A program made the position numbers and the translations under genes. From NCBI GenBank assembly GCA_946497695.1, contig CAMMLJ010000001.1, positions 1-64,000 of the forward strand: a stretch of 64,000 nt of DNA, read 5' to 3'. Below are positions 1 through 8,874 of the stretch, piece by piece (the stretch's first letter is position 1; each line of letters opens with the position of its first letter). Below the pieces are notes generated by a model. It was given only the letters and a program-made list of their open reading frames with translations. It had not been told where the DNA came from and made no database searches. Source of the DNA: an uncultured Clostridium sp. (GTDB taxonomy: Bacteria; Bacillota; Clostridia; TANB77; CAG-508).

Positions 1-2
1 AA

Positions 3-54
3 AAGAGTTGCGTTAGCAACTCTTAAAGGAAAAATTTATTTTTCCTGTTTTTTA
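3..54 (+). terminator. Double-hairpin intrinsic terminator of an upstream gene
   Basis: A 9-bp stem AAGAGTTGC/GCAACTCTT with loop GTTA is followed directly by a second stem AGGAAAAAT/ATTTTTCCT and then GTTTTTT. It ends a transcript entering from the left, so ymdB has its own promoter. Confidence 0.85.
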
Positions 55-105
55 TTTGTCAAATTAAAATCAGAGATTTTGCTTACAGTTTAATTTGTTT
101 AAAAC

Positions 106-134
106 TTGAAATAATAAAGCAGCTACTATATAAT
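106..134 (+). promoter_or_regulatory. Sigma-A-type promoter of ymdB
   Basis: TTGAAA at 106-111 and TATAAT at 129-134 are separated by exactly 17 bp, 28 bp before the ymdB start codon. Seen by eye only; such matches are common in AT-rich DNA, but this one follows a terminator and precedes a gene. Confidence 0.6.
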
Positions 135-162
135 ATAACAGAATTTAGAAAGAAGGTAGATT

Positions 163-936
163 ATGAATATTTTAACAATAGGTGATATTGTAGGAGAAAT
201 AGGAGTAAAAAAAGTAGTAAAAGAATTACCTAAACTTAAAGAAAAATATAATATAGATTTTTGCATAATAAATGGTGAAAATTCAGCAGGAGGAATGGGG
301 ATAACTAAAAAGATTTTTGATTCTATAATAAATGCTGGAGCAGATGTAATAACAATGGGGAACCATACATGGGGAAAGAAAGATATATTTTCATTTATAG
401 ACGATAAAAGAATTGTTAGGCCAGCAAATTATACAAAAGGATTACCTGGTAATGATTATAGTATATTTAATAAAAATAATAAGAAAATTGCAGTTATAAA
501 TTTAATAGGAAGAACATCAATGGGAATATTATCCGAAAACCCATTTATAGTTGCAAATGATATATATAATAAATTAAAAAAACAAGTGGATATTTTAATT
601 TTGGACTTCCATGCAGAGGCTACAGCAGAAAAAATTGCTATGGGATATTATATGGACGGAAAATATACTATAGTATATGGAACACATACACATGTTCAAA
701 CTGCTGATGATCAAATATTAGAAAAAGGAACAGCATATATAACTGATATTGGAATGACAGGACCAAAGAAATCAGTTATAGGAATGGACGTAGGAGTTTC
801 TTTTAAAAGATTTGTAACATCACTTCCAGAAAGATATAAATTAGCAGATAGCGAGGCAATGCTAAATGGATGTGTTTTTAAAATTAATGATGAAACAAAT
901 CGAACAGAAGAGATAATTAGAATAAATGCTAGATAA
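163..936 (+). CDS. ymdB: YmdB-family metallophosphoesterase
   Basis: Calcineurin-like metallophosphoesterase of the YmdB/TIGR00282 family, cytoplasmic; the Bacillus member hydrolyses 2',3'-cyclic nucleotides and affects biofilm and sporulation decisions. Visible metal-binding motifs are GDIVG near the N-terminus, NGENSAGG (about residues 38-45), GNHTW (about 66-70), DFHAEATAEK (about 147-156) and YGTHTHVQTAD (about 171-181). Its 257 residues match the usual family length, and AGAAGG lies just before the ATG. It is followed by spoVS, the conserved ymdB-spoVS order of Firmicutes; the usual upstream neighbour rny is not in the window and a terminator stands there instead. Confidence 0.95.
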   Translation: MNILTIGDIVGEIGVKKVVKELPKLKEKYNIDFCIINGENSAGGMGITKKIFDSIINAGADVITMGNHTWGKKDIFSFIDDKRIVRPANYTKGLPGNDYSIFNKNNKKIAVINLIGRTSMGILSENPFIVANDIYNKLKKQVDILILDFHAEATAEKIAMGYYMDGKYTIVYGTHTHVQTADDQILEKGTAYITDIGMTGPKKSVIGMDVGVSFKRFVTSLPERYKLADSEAMLNGCVFKINDETNRTEEIIRINAR

Positions 937-992
937 ATGTCGAAAAGTGTTAAAACACGCGATGCAAACCTCCTAAAAAATGGAAAAAACTC

Positions 993-1021
993 TTTACATT
1001 ATTTTCCAAATATAATATAAA
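993..1021 (+). promoter_or_regulatory. Promoter of spoVS
   Basis: TTTACA at 993-998 and TATAAA at 1016-1021 with 17-bp spacing, about 50 bp before the spoVS start. In Bacillus spoVS is under sigma-H; no convincing sigma-H element was recognised here, so the sigma factor is uncertain. Confidence 0.45.
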
Positions 1022-1069
1022 TATATCAGTCACAAGATGAACTAAAAAATAAATTATAGGAGGCAAAAA

Positions 1070-1333
1070 ATGGAAGTTTTAAAAATCTCATCAAAATCAA
1101 ATCCAAATTCAGTTGCAGGAGCAATTGCAGGTTTGGTAAAGGAAAATAATAAGGCAGAAATGCAAGCAATAGGTGCTGGAGCATTAAATCAAGCTGTAAA
1201 AGCAGTAGCAATAGCAAGAGGATTTGTAGCACCATCAGGAGTAGATTTAGTTTGTATACCTGCATTTGCAGAAGTTCAAGTAGAAGGAGAAGATAGGACT
1301 GGTATGAAGTTAATAATAGAATCAAGAAAATAA
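1070..1333 (+). CDS. spoVS: Stage V sporulation protein S
   Basis: SpoVS is a small Alba-fold, probably nucleic-acid-binding protein needed for progress through spore coat and core maturation. The 87-residue protein matches the family along its whole length (start MEVLKISSKSNPNSVAGAIA, central GAGALNQAVKAVAIARGF). A strong ribosome-binding site AGGAGG stands 7 bases before the ATG. It has its own promoter and terminator, so it is likely transcribed alone as well as with ymdB. It is one of the clearest markers that the organism forms spores. Confidence 0.97.
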   Translation: MEVLKISSKSNPNSVAGAIAGLVKENNKAEMQAIGAGALNQAVKAVAIARGFVAPSGVDLVCIPAFAEVQVEGEDRTGMKLIIESRK

Positions 1334-1340
1334 ATTACAA

Positions 1341-1367
1341 TGGGGGCTTATTTAAGTCCTCATTTTT
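1341..1367 (+). terminator. Intrinsic terminator after spoVS
   Basis: Stem TGGGGGCTT / AAGTCCTCA (9 pairs, two of them G-U) around loop ATTT, followed by TTTTTG. Confidence 0.8.
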
Positions 1368-1454
1368 GTATATACACATATAAAAATATCTTGAAAAAAA
1401 TACAAAATTAATATATTATAGAGAAGTAAAATACAAATGTAAATGGAGAGAAAA

Positions 1455-3050
1455 ATGAAATCAAATTTTATGAAATATATTTTTTTTATAGCTGTAATTA
1501 TAATTATTGGTATAGCAGTTTATATGATTTATGAAGAAAATAAGTCAAGTTCAGAAAATACAGAAAATAAAACAACTGCTCAAACAAGTCAAACTATTAC
1601 AGATTTAAGAATGGAAATAGTAAGTTATGATACTATAAATCCACTACTAAGTAGTAATAGGAATGTGCAGGAGATAACTAAGTTAATATTCGAGCCATTA
1701 ATACAACTAGATGAAAATTATAAATTACAAGCTTGTTTAGCTACAGAATGGGCAAAATCAGGAGATACTTCTTATATAATAAAGTTAAGAAATAATGTAA
1801 AATGGCAAGATGGAACAGCATTTACAGCACAAGATGTAAAATATACAATAGAAACATTAAAACAAATAAATTCAATATATAACTATAATGTTCAACATAT
1901 TACAAGTGTTGATATAATTGACAATTATAGTGTAAGAATAAATTTGGATACAATAATACCATTTTTTGAATATAATTTAATATTTCCAATAGTTTCAAGC
2001 ACATATTTTTCAGGACAAGATATACAAAATACAGATAAAAATAATACTCCAATTGGTACAGGAATGTACAAAATAGAATCAAATTCAGAAAATACAGTAG
2101 TATTAAAAAAGAATACAAGTTGGTGGAACATATCAGAAAAAAATGCAAAGGTGGAAACTATAAATGTAAATAAATATTCATCTATGGGAGAAGCATACAA
2201 TGCATTTAAATTAGGAAATATAGATATATTAACAACTGAAAATATAAATATAGAAGATAATATTGGAACAATTGGATATAACAAAAAAGAATATTATGGA
2301 AGAAGACATGATTTTATTGCATTAAATACTGCAGATAGTTTCTTAAGTAGGTGGGAAGTAAGAAAAGCAATATCATATGCTATAGATAAAAGTGGTATAG
2401 TAACAAGTGTATTTGGAGGAAAATATTATACAGCAGATAATCCATTAGATTATGGTAATTGGACATTTGACCAAACTAGTACTAGTGCAGGATATAATCC
2501 AGATCAAGCTAAGCAAGTGCTAATTGATGGTGGCTGGTCATATAAATATGGAAGTTGGCAAAAAACTGAAAATTATAGAACAATAAGACTAAATATAAAT
2601 CTTACGGTAAATGCAGATAATAGCTCACAAGTTGCAGTTGCAGATTTAATAAAAACAAGTTTAGAAAATATAGGAATCCATGTAAATGTATCTAAATTAA
2701 ATACGGAAAGATTTAATACAGCATTAAACAATAGAAACTATGGAATGATAATTACAGGAACTAATAGTTCGTTATCACCTAGTTTGGTTACTTATTTTGG
2801 ATCAGGAAATTTAGCTAATTATCAAAATGAAGAAGCAAATAATTTATTAAATGAATTATTAAGTTTAACAGATGAAAATAAGATAAAAGAACATACAAAT
2901 AGGTTAATTCAAATTTATAGAGATGATGCACCATATATCAGTTTATATTTTAATAAAGTAAATGTAATTTATAGTACAAGTCTAGTGGGTGATATAAAAC
3001 CAAATCAATATAATATTTTTTATGGAATAGAAAATTGGTATAGAAGATAA
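1455..3050 (+). CDS. Peptide/nickel ABC transporter substrate-binding protein (SBP_bac_5)
   Basis: Extracellular solute-binding protein of the OppA/DppA type. An N-terminal membrane segment (about residues 6-24, FMKYIFFIAVIIIIGIAVYM) is followed by a Thr/Ser-rich linker and the SBP_bac_5 fold, with the recognisable stretches FEPLIQLDENYKLQACLAT, VKWQDGTAFTAQDVKYTIET and RKAISYAIDKSGIV. There is no lipobox cysteine, so it appears anchored by an uncleaved N-terminus. The start at 1455 is preferred because GGAGAG precedes it; an in-frame ATG at 1443 has no Shine-Dalgarno. No permease or ATPase genes are adjacent, so the transporter partners are elsewhere and the ligand is unknown. Confidence 0.85.
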   Translation: MKSNFMKYIFFIAVIIIIGIAVYMIYEENKSSSENTENKTTAQTSQTITDLRMEIVSYDTINPLLSSNRNVQEITKLIFEPLIQLDENYKLQACLATEWAKSGDTSYIIKLRNNVKWQDGTAFTAQDVKYTIETLKQINSIYNYNVQHITSVDIIDNYSVRINLDTIIPFFEYNLIFPIVSSTYFSGQDIQNTDKNNTPIGTGMYKIESNSENTVVLKKNTSWWNISEKNAKVETINVNKYSSMGEAYNAFKLGNIDILTTENINIEDNIGTIGYNKKEYYGRRHDFIALNTADSFLSRWEVRKAISYAIDKSGIVTSVFGGKYYTADNPLDYGNWTFDQTSTSAGYNPDQAKQVLIDGGWSYKYGSWQKTENYRTIRLNINLTVNADNSSQVAVADLIKTSLENIGIHVNVSKLNTERFNTALNNRNYGMIITGTNSSLSPSLVTYFGSGNLANYQNEEANNLLNELLSLTDENKIKEHTNRLIQIYRDDAPYISLYFNKVNVIYSTSLVGDIKPNQYNIFYGIENWYRR

Positions 3051-3058
3051 AAAAACTA

Positions 3059-3086
3059 TTGACAAAAAAATAAATTAGTATATAAT
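3059..3086 (+). promoter_or_regulatory. recA promoter
   Basis: Consensus TTGACA at 3059-3064 and TATAAT at 3081-3086, 16 bp apart, directly upstream of a LexA-type operator and recA. Confidence 0.75.
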
Positions 3087-3090
3087 AAAA

Positions 3091-3104
3091 CAAACATACG
3101 TTCA
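3091..3104 (+). promoter_or_regulatory. LexA (SOS) box in front of recA
   Basis: CAAACATACGTTCA resembles the Gram-positive SOS operator (CGAAC-N4-GTTCG type): an AAAC/GTTC dyad with a 4-bp centre, one base off a perfect dyad. It lies 5 bp downstream of the -10 box, where a bound repressor would block initiation. lexA itself is not in the window. Confidence 0.7.
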
Positions 3105-3118
3105 TAGGAGGAAAAATA

Positions 3119-4210
3119 ATGAGTGAAGAAAATATAGAAAGAAAAAAAGCGTTAGAAATGGCAATGAGTCAAATAGAAAAACAATTTGGAAAAGGTTCAG
3201 TAATGAAATTAGGAGAATTTAAAGCAATGGAAGTAGAAGCTATACCAACAGGAGCCTTAAGTCTAGATATAGCATTAGGAATTGGAGGAGTTCCAAGAGG
3301 AAGAATAATAGAAATATATGGTCCAGAATCATCTGGTAAGACAACATTAGCATTACATATAATTGCAGAAGCACAAAAACAAAATGGTGAAGCAGCTTTT
3401 ATAGATGCAGAACATGCATTAGATCCAGTATATGCAAAACATTTAGGTGTAGATATAGATAATTTATTAGTATCACAACCAGATACAGGAGAACAAGCAT
3501 TAGAAATAACAGAAGCATTAGTAAGAAGTGGTGCATTAGATGTAGTTGTAGTAGACTCTGTAGCAGCATTAGTTCCAAAGGCAGAAATTGATGGAGATAT
3601 GGGAGATTCTCATATGGGTCTACAAGCAAGATTAATGTCACAAGCATTACGAAAATTGGCAGGAGCAATAAATAAATCAAAAACAGTATTAATATTCATA
3701 AATCAATTAAGAGAAAAAATTGGTGTTATGTTTGGAAATCCAGAAACAACAACTGGAGGTAGAGCTTTAAAATTCTATGCATCAGTTAGAATGGATATTA
3801 GAAAAATAGAAAACATAAAACAAGATGGTGAAATAACAGGAAGTAGAGCAAGAGTAAAAGTAGTAAAAAATAAAGTTGCACCACCATTTAGAGAAGCAGA
3901 ATTTGATATAGTATATGGTAAAGGTATTTCTAAAGAAGGAAATATTTTAGATATGGCAGTAAACCTAGACATAATCGAAAAAAGTGGTTCTTGGTTTAGT
4001 TATGCTGGAAATAGAATTGGACAAGGAAGGGAAAATGTTAAAAAATATTTAGCAGAAAACCCAGATATAATGGCAGAAGTAGAAAAGAAAGTAAGAGATA
4101 ATTTTGAAAAAGCTTTTGAAAAAAGCTTAGGCGATGAAGAAGAAAATAATGATGATGATGACGTAGTAGTATTAGTAGAAGACGAAGAAGCAAAACCAAA
4201 GAAAAAATAA
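3119..4210 (+). CDS. recA: Recombinase RecA
   Basis: RecA forms ATP-dependent filaments on single-stranded DNA, performs strand exchange and triggers LexA self-cleavage. Walker A GPESSGKT is at residues 68-75; [16 protein letters not shown] is the Walker B/L1 area and [15 protein letters not shown] follows loop L2. The 363-residue length is normal; the acidic tail ([18 protein letters not shown]) ending in PKKK is characteristic. AGGAGG precedes the ATG, and an SOS box overlaps the transcription-start region. recX follows after 16 bp, forming a recA-recX unit. Confidence 0.98.
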   Translation: MSEENIERKKALEMAMSQIEKQFGKGSVMKLGEFKAMEVEAIPTGALSLDIALGIGGVPRGRIIEIYGPESSGKTTLALHIIAEAQKQNGEAAFIDAEHALDPVYAKHLGVDIDNLLVSQPDTGEQALEITEALVRSGALDVVVVDSVAALVPKAEIDGDMGDSHMGLQARLMSQALRKLAGAINKSKTVLIFINQLREKIGVMFGNPETTTGGRALKFYASVRMDIRKIENIKQDGEITGSRARVKVVKNKVAPPFREAEFDIVYGKGISKEGNILDMAVNLDIIEKSGSWFSYAGNRIGQGRENVKKYLAENPDIMAEVEKKVRDNFEKAFEKSLGDEEENNDDDDVVVLVEDEEAKPKKK

Positions 4211-4226
4211 AAAATAAGGAATAAAA

Positions 4227-4661
4227 ATGTATAGTATAGAAGAATTTGACAAAGCAAAAACTAAAATTTTAAAATATATTATGTATAAAAAAAGAACAGA
4301 AAATGAAATAAGAACAAAATTTAAAGATATAGATGAAGACCTCTTAGAAGATAGTATAGAATATTTAAAAGAAGCAGGATATATAAATGATAAAAATTAT
4401 ATAGAAAGAGCAGTTGCAGAATTCAGAAATTTAAAAAATATGTCTATAAAAGAAATAATTTATAAATTATATTCAAAGGGAATTAAAAGAGAGGTATTAG
4501 AAGATTATATAAGTGAACATATAGATGAATTAGAAGAATACGAAAAACAATCTGCTCAAAACATTATAAACAAAAAAATAAATAATACGGAAAAAGAAGA
4601 TATAATAAATTATTTATTAAGAAAAGGATATAAAAAAGACAATATAAAAATAGAGGAGTAA
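4227..4661 (+). CDS. recX: RecX-family regulatory protein
   Basis: RecX binds RecA filaments and limits their extension. The protein is 144 residues, all-helical, with repeated three-helix units; recognisable blocks are ILKYIMYKKRTENEIRTKF and IEYLKEAGYINDKNYIERAV. It sits 16 bp after recA, the standard arrangement, and likely shares the SOS-controlled transcript. AAGGAA precedes the ATG. The scpA start codon follows immediately. Confidence 0.85.
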   Translation: MYSIEEFDKAKTKILKYIMYKKRTENEIRTKFKDIDEDLLEDSIEYLKEAGYINDKNYIERAVAEFRNLKNMSIKEIIYKLYSKGIKREVLEDYISEHIDELEEYEKQSAQNIINKKINNTEKEDIINYLLRKGYKKDNIKIEE

Positions 4662-4663
4662 TT

Positions 4664-5419
4664 ATGGCAAATATGTTGATGTTAGAGACAAATAAATATG
4701 CAATAAAAATAGATAATTTTGAAGGACCATTAGATTTATTATGTCATTTAATTGACAAAAATAAAATGGATATTTATGATATAAAAATAAATGAAATAGC
4801 AGATCAATATATAGAATATCTAAATCATATGGAAGAAATGAATTTAGATATAGCAAGTGAATTTGTAATAATGGCATCAACATTAATTTATTTAAAATCT
4901 AAGAGTTTACTTCCAAAACAAGATGTGGAAGAAGAAGAACTAACTGAAGAAGAACTTATACAAAGAATTATAGAATATAAAAAATATAAAGAAATTATAA
5001 AGAAATTAAAAGTAAATTACGAAGAAAATTCAAAGATTTATTTAGGAACAAGAGAAAATATAGAATTACCAAAACAAGAAATCGAAAAAGAATATGAAAA
5101 AGATTTAATTCCGAATCTATATAAATCACTTTTACAAAAAAACGAAGAAAAAATTAATAAAAATGCAGAAAACATAGAAAAAATTGCAATAACAGATAAC
5201 TATACAGTAACAAGTAAAGTAAAAGAAATGTTTAAAGCATTAATTAAAAATAATAAATTTGTATTTAATAAATTATTTTCTATAAAAGAACATAATAAAC
5301 AAGAAGTAGTAACAGCTTTTAGTGGTTTGCTAGAAATGTCAAAAAGAGATAAAGTAAATACAACTCAAGAAGATTTATTTAAAGATATAATAGTAGAGAA
5401 AAAGAAAAAAATTGTATAA
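4664..5419 (+). CDS. scpA: Segregation and condensation protein A
   Basis: ScpA is the kleisin subunit of the SMC-ScpA-ScpB condensin that organises and segregates the chromosome. The N-terminal kleisin signature is clear (IDNFEGPLDLLCHLIDKNKM, then YDIKINEIADQYIEYL), as is the C-terminal winged helix (about residues 175-240). The protein is 251 residues, with GAGGAG seven bases before the ATG. In most Clostridia scpB comes next; here the following genes are those that normally lie beyond scpB, so scpB is missing from its usual place. Confidence 0.95.
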   Translation: MANMLMLETNKYAIKIDNFEGPLDLLCHLIDKNKMDIYDIKINEIADQYIEYLNHMEEMNLDIASEFVIMASTLIYLKSKSLLPKQDVEEEELTEEELIQRIIEYKKYKEIIKKLKVNYEENSKIYLGTRENIELPKQEIEKEYEKDLIPNLYKSLLQKNEEKINKNAENIEKIAITDNYTVTSKVKEMFKALIKNNKFVFNKLFSIKEHNKQEVVTAFSGLLEMSKRDKVNTTQEDLFKDIIVEKKKKIV

Positions 5420-5459
5420 ATAAATAAAATTTGGAAAAAATACTAGCAGAGGTGGAAAT

Positions 5460-6065
5460 ATGCTAGTATTTTTTTTTATTGTATTAATAATATTAGGTAG
5501 TTTAATAATATTACTAGCAGCCACTACAATTCAATTACAAATAAACAATTTATATATAAGAGACAATCAAAAAAAAGAAGGAGAAATAAAAATAGTACTA
5601 AAATTATTAAATATAATACCATATTTAGAATTAAATTTACTAGATAGTAAATTCATAAAAAAACAGATGACTTTGGAAAATTTAGAAAAAAATATAGATA
5701 AATCGAAAATTAAAATATATAAAAATGAATTAAAACAAATTCTTGGAATAACAAAAGTAGAAGAACTATATGTAAAGATAAATCTACAAAGTGAAAATAT
5801 ATTTTTCATGACATTTGTAACAGTTATATTATCAACTATTTTATCAATTATATTTGCAAAAAATATGTTAGATAAAGATGAAGGAAAATATGGAATAAGC
5901 ATGAAATATGCCAATAATACAGCATATGAAATTTATCTAAATAGTATAATAAATTTAAAAATTATACATATTATAAGTGTAATGTGTGAAATTTTGAAAA
6001 GAAAGAGAGCTGATAAAAATGCAAGAAAATCCTATAGAAGGACTTATGAATACAACAATGAATAG
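5460..6065 (+). CDS. DUF2953 membrane protein (YtfI-like)
   Basis: Membrane-anchored protein of unknown function. An N-terminal transmembrane helix (about residues 2-23) leads into a polar domain with the DUF2953 pattern (KIVLKLLNIIPYLELNL), and a second hydrophobic stretch is at about 117-135. The 201 residues fit the family. It overlaps the next gene by 47 bp in another frame, so the two are translationally linked. In Bacillus and Clostridia this family sits directly before ytfJ (gerW), supporting a sporulation-linked role; that role is inference from context. Confidence 0.75.
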   Translation: MLVFFFIVLIILGSLIILLAATTIQLQINNLYIRDNQKKEGEIKIVLKLLNIIPYLELNLLDSKFIKKQMTLENLEKNIDKSKIKIYKNELKQILGITKVEELYVKINLQSENIFFMTFVTVILSTILSIIFAKNMLDKDEGKYGISMKYANNTAYEIYLNSIINLKIIHIISVMCEILKRKRADKNARKSYRRTYEYNNE

Positions 6066-6525
6066 TATTAAGGATATGGTGGATGTTAATACTATTGTAG
6101 GCAGACCAATAGAAACAAAAAATGGAATAATTATTCCATTGTCAAAGGTAACCTTTGGATTTGCATCAGGAGGTAGTGAATTTAATAGTGAGACTATAGA
6201 TAATTATAATAAGAAAGAAAAAGAAGAATCTATAGAATATAAATTACCATTTGGAGGAGGTAGTGGTGCTGCAGTTAATATAAGTCCAATAGCATTTTTA
6301 GTAGTACAAAATGAAAGTGTAAAATTATTACCTATAGAACATTCTTCATCAGTTGATAAATTATTAGATTATGTTCCAGATATAATGGAAAAGGCTAATA
6401 ATTTAATAAACAAATGCACAAATAAAGAAGAAAAAGTAAATACAAAAAAAGAAAAAATAGTAAAAGTAAAAAGACCATTTGAGTACGAAACAACAATTAC
6501 TTCGGAAGAAATGGAAGATGGTTAA
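6019..6525 (+). CDS. ytfJ: GerW-family sporulation protein (YtfJ)
   Basis: Homologue of YtfJ/GerW, a protein of the forespore and inner spore membrane region required for normal spore germination. Family signatures are NPIEGLMNTTMNSIKDMVDV at the N-terminus, VGRPIETKNGIIIPLSKVTFG and the glycine-rich FGGGSGAAVNISPIAFLV. Its 168 residues are slightly longer than usual because of a lysine-rich C-terminal tail. It is translationally coupled to the preceding DUF2953 gene, and a terminator starts inside its stop codon. Confidence 0.92.
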   Translation: MQENPIEGLMNTTMNSIKDMVDVNTIVGRPIETKNGIIIPLSKVTFGFASGGSEFNSETIDNYNKKEKEESIEYKLPFGGGSGAAVNISPIAFLVVQNESVKLLPIEHSSSVDKLLDYVPDIMEKANNLINKCTNKEEKVNTKKEKIVKVKRPFEYETTITSEEMEDG

Positions 6526-6558
6526 GCGAACTTATAATGGTTCGCTTAATTTGTTTTA
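6522..6558 (+). terminator. Intrinsic terminator after ytfJ
   Basis: Perfect 10-bp stem TTAAGCGAAC / GTTCGCTTAA around an 8-nt loop, followed by a T-rich tract (TTTGTTTTA). It closes the recA-ytfJ block. Confidence 0.9.
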
Positions 6559-6567
6559 TAGCCTCAA

Positions 6568-6797
6568 TTGACAAAAAAAGAAGATACAGATCTTACTGAA
6601 TTAATTGGGCTTTTACATGATATAGGAAGATTTGAACAAATAAGAATATATAATATTTTATGGATAAAGATAGTGTGAATCATGCCAAATACGGTGTGAA
6701 AGTACTGTTTGGAGGAGGTTTAATAAGAAAGTTTATGTAAGGTATATAATTTTGCTAAAGATTATTTAGATAAAGAATTGAGTAAAGTAATATAAAA
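6568..6797 (+). pseudogene. Remnant of an HD-domain phosphohydrolase
   Basis: Frame 6568-6678 reads ELIGLLHDIGRFEQIR, the HD metal-binding core of a family of small HD hydrolases; it then breaks, and the match continues in another frame from 6660 as MDKDSVNHAKYGVKVLF followed by GLIRKF before a stop at 6738. The N-terminal histidine region and the whole C-terminal half are missing. The remaining 60 bp to 6797 contain a short open stretch without a clear match. This is a decayed gene, not a functional one. Confidence 0.75.
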
Positions 6798-6814
6798 GAA
6801 TTAGGTGAATTAAT

Positions 6815-8767
6815 ATGGAACAACAAGAATTAAAATATTTAAAATTACTATCGGAAAAGTTTCCTAACATACAAGAGGTATGTACAGAAATAATAAATTT
6901 AAAAGCAATTCGAAATTTACCAAAAAGTACAGAACATTTCTTAAGTGACTTACATGGTGAATATGAATCTTTTTTACACATATTAAAGAATGCTTCTGGA
7001 GTAATAAAAACAAAAATTGATGAAGTTTTTGAATATACTATGACCAATAGTGAAAGAAGAAAATTTGCAACATTGATTTATTATCCAGAAGAAAAATTAA
7101 AATTACTAAAAGAAGAAAATAAAGATAATTTAAATGAATACTATAAAATTACTTTATATAGGTTAATAAAATTATGCAAAGTGGTAGCATCAAAATATAG
7201 TAGATCAAAAGTAAGAAAAGCAATGCCAAAAGGATATGAATATATTATTGATGAGTTATTACATGGTAGTATGGAATTACAAGATAAGGAAACATATTAT
7301 GCGCAAATAATAGAATCAATAATAAAATTAGGAAGAGCAGAGGCTTTTATAATCGAGATATCAAAATTAATACAACAATTATCAATAGATCATCTTCATA
7401 TTATAGGAGATATTTATGATAGAGGACCTGGTCCAGATATTATAATTGATAAACTTATGAAATATCATTCAATAGATATAGAATGGGGAAATCATGATAT
7501 TGTTTGGATGGGAGCAGCATGTGGAAATCCAGCATGTATAATGAATGTTATAAGAATTTGTGCAAGATATGGAACTGTATCAATTTTAGAAGAGGGATAT
7601 GGAATAAATATTAGGAAAATGACTGAGTTTGCGAAAGAACAATATACTAATAGAGTTCCAAGTGTTTTTCATTCACATACAGAAGAATTTGAAGAAGGTC
7701 TAGATATAGAACTTATGGGTAAAATGGAAAAAGCAGCAGCAATTATGCAGTTTAAGTTAGAAGCAGAAATAATTAAGAGACATCCAGAATATGAAATGGA
7801 AGATAGACTATTACTAGACAAAATAAATTTTGAAGAAGGAACTATAAATATTAATGGATATACTTATAAGTTGCTAGATACAGATTTTCCGACAATAGAT
7901 AAAGACTCTCCATATGAATTATCAGTAGAAGAAAAAGAGGTTGTAGAAAAATTAATTAAAAGTTTTAAAAATAGTGAAAAATTACAAAAACATATAAACT
8001 TTTTATATACTAAAGGTAGTATTTATAAAATATATAATCAAAATTTGTTAATTCATGGCTGTATTCCAATGAATGATTTAGGAGAATTAGTAGAAATAAA
8101 ATTTGAAAATAAAAAGCTAAAAGGTAAAGAATATTTAGATTATATAGATGAAATTGCACGTAAAGCATTTTATTTAGATGAAAGTGAAGAAAAAACAAAT
8201 GCTATGGATTTTCTGTGGTATTTATGGTGTGGTAAATATTCACCAATATTTTGTAAAAATGCAATGAAAACATTTGAAAGATATTTTTTAGAAGATAAAA
8301 ATTTAAGGAAAGAAATAAAGAATCCATTTTATAAATTTGCACAAGATGAAAATGTATGTAAATATATATTAAGAGAATTTGGAATAAATGAAGAAGAAGG
8401 AAGAATTATTGGAGGACATATGCCGGTTAAATTGAAAGATGGTGAAAGTCCAATAAAAGCAAACGGAAAATTATTAATAATTGATGGAGGACTTTCTAAA
8501 CCTTATCAAAAAACTACAGGCATTGCTGGTTATACATTAATCTATAATTCATATGGCTTACTGCTTACTGCACATGAGCCATTTACATCTACAGAAGATG
8601 CCATTATAAATGAAACAGATATACATTCTACAAAACAAATTGTAGAAAAGGTTGAACGCAAAAAGATTGCAGATACAGATATAGGTAAAAAATTAGAAGG
8701 ACAAATTAAAGACTTAAATAAATTGTTAGATGCATATAAAACAGGAAAAATAAAACAAGAAGAATAG
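6815..8767 (+). CDS. fbp: Class III fructose-1,6-bisphosphatase
   Basis: Removes the 1-phosphate of fructose 1,6-bisphosphate in gluconeogenesis; this is the Firmicutes-specific metallophosphatase class, unrelated to the E. coli enzyme. Metallophosphoesterase motifs are FLSDLHGEY (about residues 42-50), IIGDIYDRGPGPD (about 197-209), WGNHDIVWMGAACGN (about 224-238) and RIIGGHMPVKLKDGESP in the C-terminal half. Its 650 residues are the family length. The Shine-Dalgarno (AGGTGA) is modest. The TAG stop overlaps an interspersed palindromic repeat that probably ends the transcript. Confidence 0.95.
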   Translation: MEQQELKYLKLLSEKFPNIQEVCTEIINLKAIRNLPKSTEHFLSDLHGEYESFLHILKNASGVIKTKIDEVFEYTMTNSERRKFATLIYYPEEKLKLLKEENKDNLNEYYKITLYRLIKLCKVVASKYSRSKVRKAMPKGYEYIIDELLHGSMELQDKETYYAQIIESIIKLGRAEAFIIEISKLIQQLSIDHLHIIGDIYDRGPGPDIIIDKLMKYHSIDIEWGNHDIVWMGAACGNPACIMNVIRICARYGTVSILEEGYGINIRKMTEFAKEQYTNRVPSVFHSHTEEFEEGLDIELMGKMEKAAAIMQFKLEAEIIKRHPEYEMEDRLLLDKINFEEGTININGYTYKLLDTDFPTIDKDSPYELSVEEKEVVEKLIKSFKNSEKLQKHINFLYTKGSIYKIYNQNLLIHGCIPMNDLGELVEIKFENKKLKGKEYLDYIDEIARKAFYLDESEEKTNAMDFLWYLWCGKYSPIFCKNAMKTFERYFLEDKNLRKEIKNPFYKFAQDENVCKYILREFGINEEEGRIIGGHMPVKLKDGESPIKANGKLLIIDGGLSKPYQKTTGIAGYTLIYNSYGLLLTAHEPFTSTEDAIINETDIHSTKQIVEKVERKKIADTDIGKKLEGQIKDLNKLLDAYKTGKIKQEE

Positions 8768-8814
8768 GGATTTGGGTGTTCCTTGGGGGGATTTGGGGAC
8801 GTTCCTCAAATCCC
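8767..8814 (+). repeat. Interspersed palindromic repeat, locus 1 (one and a half copies)
   Basis: A partial copy (8767-8787) is followed by a complete copy (8788-8814): arms GGGATTTG and CAAATCCC flanking GGGGACGTTCCT. A T-rich tract (TTTCTTTA) follows, so it doubles as the fbp terminator. It starts inside the fbp stop codon. Confidence 0.85.
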
Positions 8815-8874
8815 TTTCTTTAATATATGGCAAGTTGAAATATATAACTTAAGGCTATTGCCTTATATAAAATT

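Noticed and set aside
1026..1325. Long leucine-rich antisense ORFs such as the one opposite spoVS
   Set aside because: They are shadows of strongly conserved genes on the other strand in AT-rich DNA; no start signals and low-complexity Leu/Phe composition.
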